A DNA stretch of 13,347 bases from the NCBI GenBank assembly GCA_001953115.1, contig LSSL01006798.1:1-13347 (forward strand). The letters run 5' to 3'. The DNA is from Smittium mucronatum. Taxonomy: Eukaryota > Kickxellomycota > Harpellomycetes > Harpellales > Legeriomycetaceae. The notes under the pieces were generated by a model, which did not search any database, was not told the DNA's origin, and saw only the letters and a list, made by a program, of their open reading frames with translations. The position numbers and the translations under genes were made by a program. Shown here piece by piece: positions 9,656-13,347 of the stretch (within the stretch, counting starts at the first letter, position 1; every line of letters starts with the position of its first letter).

Positions 9656-9747
9656 AAATTGCTTTGCTTCCTTATAAATACCGATTTTAAAGCAATTTTA
9701 AAGATTTAAAAATCTTATTAATAAGATTTTTTTACTCGAGTAAAAAA
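9656..9747. repeat. Cluster of overlapping perfect palindromes
   Basis: Four inverted repeats lie in 92 bases. aaattgcttt at 9656-9665 pairs with aaagcaattt at 9689-9698. aagattt at 9701-9707 pairs with aaatctt at 9710-9716. A perfect 24-bp palindrome spans 9708-9731, centred on attaat, with half site aaaaatcttatt. A perfect 20-bp palindrome, ttttttactcgagtaaaaaa, spans 9728-9747 and overlaps the previous one by four bases. The shared sequence makes the second and third structures mutually exclusive if they form as hairpins. Possible roles are a binding site for a dimeric protein, a replication or unwinding element, or the end of a small inverted-repeat transposon; none is shown. Confidence 0.65.
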
Positions 9748-9849
9748 TAGTAATGTTGTATTGTAATTATATTCAAATAATAATGGATTTTTAGCATATA
9801 ATTATAGTTATTTTTCCTATTATTGATATTTTTAGCATTATAAAAATGT

Positions 9850-9874
9850 TTAAATTAAACCGAGTTTAATTTAA
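9850..9874. repeat. Perfect 11-bp inverted repeat with 3-base loop
   Basis: ttaaattaaac at 9850-9860 pairs exactly with gtttaatttaa at 9864-9874 around the loop cga. It lies about 100 bases right of the palindrome cluster. Between the two, the 11-mer atttttagcat occurs twice as a direct repeat (9787-9797 and 9828-9838). Confidence 0.6.
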
Positions 9875-12284
9875 TGAAAATCTTCAACATAATTAAAATA
9901 CTTGATGATAAATATCCAAAATTTCTGCTCACTCGAAATTCTCAAAAATAAAAATGGATCTTAACTTTTTATTTTTAGATTTTTATCCTCATTTATTTCC
10001 GTTTATTAAATGGTCTTATAGCACTTCATAATTATTAGTATACTTTATTAATCCCATTTTTTTTATTTGTATTAAGATTTGAAGAAAAAATTTATTTAAA
10101 ATTTTTTTTTTATATTATAACCTTTACCTAGGAATTTTTAAATGAATTTTTAAGGTAAATTTATCTTATCTTTATTTTGCTAGGTTAAAATAAAAGATTT
10201 ATTATCAAGAATAATATTTCATGGAAATATAAAAAGGACGATAAAAGAAAAATAGATAAAAAAACTAAAGAAATTTAAGAAAAATAATCTCAAGCCATTA
10301 TTTTTACTATATTTTTTTACAGCTAAAATTAAACTCATATTGTGTTTAATATAATAAAATTTAATTAGAGAAAAGAAAGGTGGAATTTTTTTACAAATTA
10401 TTCATAAGATGAACCAATAAAGGTATAATTTAACTAGCAGTAGTAGTAGATAAAAATTAAACGAGGATACTTGGAACAATATCAAGAGAAATTCAGTAAT
10501 TTTTTTATGTAAATATCAAATTTTAATATAAATATATCAATTTTATATATTAAGGATATGATAGCGTGTTTTCTTAGCTCTCCCTTGGAATTTAAATATA
10601 AAATAAATATCATTAATTCTTTTAGTAATTTATATATTTAAAAAGGTTAGCAAATGAATAAGTTAAATACACATCAGAATAAAAAGTAACCTAAACTGAA
10701 AATTCAAATATCCTGCAGCTTGAAAGTTTAATATAATTGCACTTTTTTTCAAATCTCACAAAATTAATAAGGTGCTATTATTTATTATTTATTATCTTTT
10801 TAAAAAAATTTACTTTTGGGAAATTTTCGATTAATTTTTAAATTAATTAAATCCTTAATTGAAAATAAATATAGCGGTAATCTGAAATTTACCATGCTAT
10901 AAAATTCAAAAAAAGAATATAATAGCTTTATTTAAAACATAAATTCAGAAGAAATTAAATGTAGTGTCATTAAAATTCTAAAATCCTTCTTTTTGACATT
11001 TGAATTATCAATATAATAGAAATTTTATCAAAAAATAAAAATTCCATTTATTGTTATTTTTATTTTGAAATAAACTTATCCCAAATATAATTTAATATTA
11101 ATTTTTTATTATACATTGTGTTGGATGAATCCTGTATTTCTTCTTTTGAGCCTTATTTTCGAAAAAATTTGGAGTTAATTCATGCTGCTACTTTTAGTTT
11201 TAATTTTAATTTTTTAGAATTTAAAGCTTTTTATTTAAAATCAAAAAACTGTTAAAAAAATCTATTAAATAAAAAAATCGAGTTTAATTTCGAAGGAATT
11301 TTTTTAAAAAATGAAAAATAATATTATAAATGCAATAAATTTTATGCATAAAATCACTATTGTGTCTTAATCACTTAAATTCAGAGAGTTTATTATTGAT
11401 ATAAAATAGATAATAATACTAAAAATATATACTCAAATGTTATTGTAAATTTACCTTTTAAAATTTTAAATAAATAATAAATTTTAATTTTTTTAATAAA
11501 AATAACCCATTTTATATTAAATTATAAATTAAGAATTAGGAAAAATTTATTAAGAATAAAATACTATTTGCTGATATTTTTTTTCCATATAATAAGATTA
11601 AACATTTTAATTTTTTTTTAATTATTATATTCGAGATTTGAATGTAATTTAACGGAAATGGTTTGAAGAAAATTAAATATATTTTTTGATCTCAAATTAT
11701 TAAACATCCAAAATTTATAATTTTAAAAAATATTTTCAGTAAAATAAATTGGTGTTTTTTTCACATTATAGATTTTCGCAAAACATATCTTAAATACAAA
11801 AAAAATTATTGGTTAATTTTTTGTCAAGATGGAAACTTTTACTTGAAATATTTCTTAAGAGTGAAAGCACTTTGGCTTGTTATTTCTATTAAAAATTTTT
11901 TCATTTATTTTTATATATTCGGAATATAGTTTTTAAAATTGTTAAAAATATCCACATACAAAATTAGACCACAACTTTCAAATTTTGCTTCTAAACCAAT
12001 AGAAAAATCCAAAAAATGACCTGTTCATTTAAAATTATTTTATTGCCATTTTATTGGCTATTTTTTAATCAAAATCTAATTTTTGAATTTTTTCTTAAAG
12101 GATTTCTGGAGCAGATTAAACCAAAAGGATCTCGAATTTCTCAATTTGTATCTATATTTATAAATATATTATCCCAAAAAATATTAAAACCTTTCAACTT
12201 GAATTTTATTATAATCGAACAAAATTAGACTCAATAAAATTTTTCTGAGTTTGCAAATCCGAATAAGAATTATAAAAAATAAAT

Positions 12285-12584
12285 TTATGTATTGAATACA
12301 AAACTTGATTTATCCATATTGCAGATCTGAGACATCATCGGGGTTGAATTTTTGAATAGATAATTGATATATTTATTGAAAATATACCACTTAATTAAAG
12401 TATATCCACCATTTGATGAGATGTGAACGTTATTCATAATTATAGAAGACCTTGAATATATTTCTTCAGAGACGGAAAAAAAAATTTTTTTATAAAAAAG
12501 ATTTTTATAACGATTAGAAAATTCGATTTTTTCTGTAAATACTTTCACTTTGACTTGTACACCTTTTATTTTCGCTATCGGCAT
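12285..12584 (-). CDS. Hypothetical 99-residue ORF, perhaps part of a decayed gene
   Basis: An ATG at 12584-12582 opens 99 codons ending in TAA at 12287-12285. The same frame stays open further upstream to a stop at 12617-12615, adding NIHIVYEAYL before the methionine, so the ATG may not be a true start. The N-terminal part (MPIAKIKGVQVKVKVFTEKI) alternates hydrophobic and charged residues as beta strands do. The middle (SEEIYSRSSIIMNNVHISS) and end (SQICNMDKSSFVFNT) show no motif that I recognise. After the stop, a neighbouring frame stays open for about 27 codons (NSYSDLQTQKNFIESNF), which could be a frameshifted continuation. In random sequence of this composition a 100-codon open frame should be rare in a window this size, which is the main support. 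No intron signals or neighbours help, and spurious origin remains likely. Confidence 0.25.
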   Translation of the reverse strand: MPIAKIKGVQVKVKVFTEKIEFSNRYKNLFYKKIFFSVSEEIYSRSSIIMNNVHISSNGGYTLIKWYIFNKYINYLFKNSTPMMSQICNMDKSSFVFNT

Positions 12585-12617
12585 TAAGTACGCTTCATAT
12601 ACAATATGAATATTTTA

Positions 12618-13347
12618 AATGTATTATTAGAGAAAAAATAGAAATTCCGAGTGGATCCTGTTCGATATGGTTATCCATTTTGTGAGTTTACAACTACTCC
12701 TAATGTTAAATCATCAGAAATATTAAAATGAATAAAGTTGAACTAGTAAAATAAATTAAGAAAAAATTAAAAGAGATTATGATACCTATTAGTTTTTTTG
12801 GAACTCAAATAACGCATTGAAAAACAGATTATTTTAGTTTTTGTTTCTGGGGTTCTTAAATAACATAGGTATTTGACCTGTGTTTACAAATTTAATTTTA
12901 AAAAAATTCTATATTCTTATTTAACATATTCGTTTTCATAATAAATCTCTGTCTTTTTTTACTTATTAATATGAAATATTATTAATTTATTTCATAACTT
13001 GATACAAATGTTTTTTTAAGCGTATTTAAATAGAAAATAAATATTTTATAGCACCCTTATAAAATTTAAATTTAATTATAGGATCTACAGCTATCTAATC
13101 CCGAAAACTCCCTGTATTGATTAAAAATAGCCAATAAAATTTAAATAAAATAATTTTTATATGTATAGGTGTTTTTTTGGCGTTTCTATTAACTTGAAGG
13201 TATACTTTTTATATGATTATAGATTTTATATACGATTGTATTATTTTGTATATGTTTTCTTAATTTTGTATATGAATATTTTTAACCTTTTTAAAACTAT
13301 CTTCAAGCCAGAAAATAGAAAATTCTAATTTTCTCCTATTTTTTTTT
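12618..13347. other. AT-rich intergenic sequence without a supportable gene
   Basis: No gene, RNA or promoter was recognised. A short degenerate tandem repeat at 13204-13282 is the only ordered structure. Confidence 0.6.
13204..13282. repeat. Degenerate tandem repeat, about 20-bp period
   Basis: Four copies of a core close to TTTT(g/a)TATATG occur at a spacing of about 20 bases: tttttatatg at 13206-13215, attttatatacg at 13223-13234, attttgtatatg at 13243-13254 and attttgtatatg at 13263-13274. The last three are exactly 20 bases apart. A further tttttatatg lies at 13154-13163. The remaining halves of the units have diverged. Confidence 0.5.

Larger units (their letters stand above)
8711..12284. 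other. AT-rich intergenic sequence without a supportable gene
   Basis: Apart from the palindrome cluster at 9656-9874, no gene-like signal is supported. A 70-codon plus-strand ORF at 12016-12228 is hydrophobic, Phe/Ile/Leu-rich and bounded by dense stops. It has no recognisable motif and is best treated as chance. A short TAG/AGT triplet run sits near 10438-10449. Confidence 0.6.

Noticed and set aside
12016..12228. 70-codon plus-strand ORF rich in Phe, Ile and Leu
   Set aside because: No motif; hydrophobic bias of T-rich sequence. The length is not exceptional for the window, and stops are dense on both sides.

Overview
The window suggests a nuclear contig of a very AT-rich eukaryote, most plausibly a fungus of the Mucoromycota/Glomeromycotina type or another early-diverging lineage. 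This rests on two observations. About 11.5 kb of sequence, under roughly 20% GC by eye, carries no convincing gene. The left end carries a decayed DIRS-type (tyrosine-recombinase class) retrotransposon whose reverse transcriptase resembles those of zygomycete-like fungi. DIRS elements also occur in amoebae, nematodes and other animals, so the host assignment is an inference with low confidence. No bacterial operon, rRNA, tRNA or CRISPR array was seen.

Layout. (1) 1-1800, about 40% GC, minus strand: a broken DIRS-like element read right to left. The Gag-like ORF starts with an ATG at 1800-1798 and is followed by the reverse-transcriptase half of Pol. The element leaves the window at position 1, before RNase H, methyltransferase and tyrosine recombinase would be expected. 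Gag carries early stops and two frame changes. Pol carries about twelve stops and one frame change, and the catalytic YLDD is now stop-LND. (2) 1801-13347: AT-rich sequence that begins exactly at the Gag start codon. It contains only weak traces: a richer patch at about 2141-2220; a stop-depleted stretch at 5106-5738; a short relic on the minus strand at 8555-8655 that looks like a protein-kinase catalytic loop; a cluster of perfect palindromes at 9656-9874; a 99-codon minus-strand ORF at 12285-12584 of unknown function; and a roughly 20-bp degenerate tandem repeat near 13204-13282.

No intact gene is claimed with confidence. The window reads as a transposon graveyard and gene desert. The best leads are the overlapping palindromes near 9.7 kb, the kinase-like relic, and a 166-codon stop-free frame that overlaps the RT on the same strand in a different phase and runs off the left edge.
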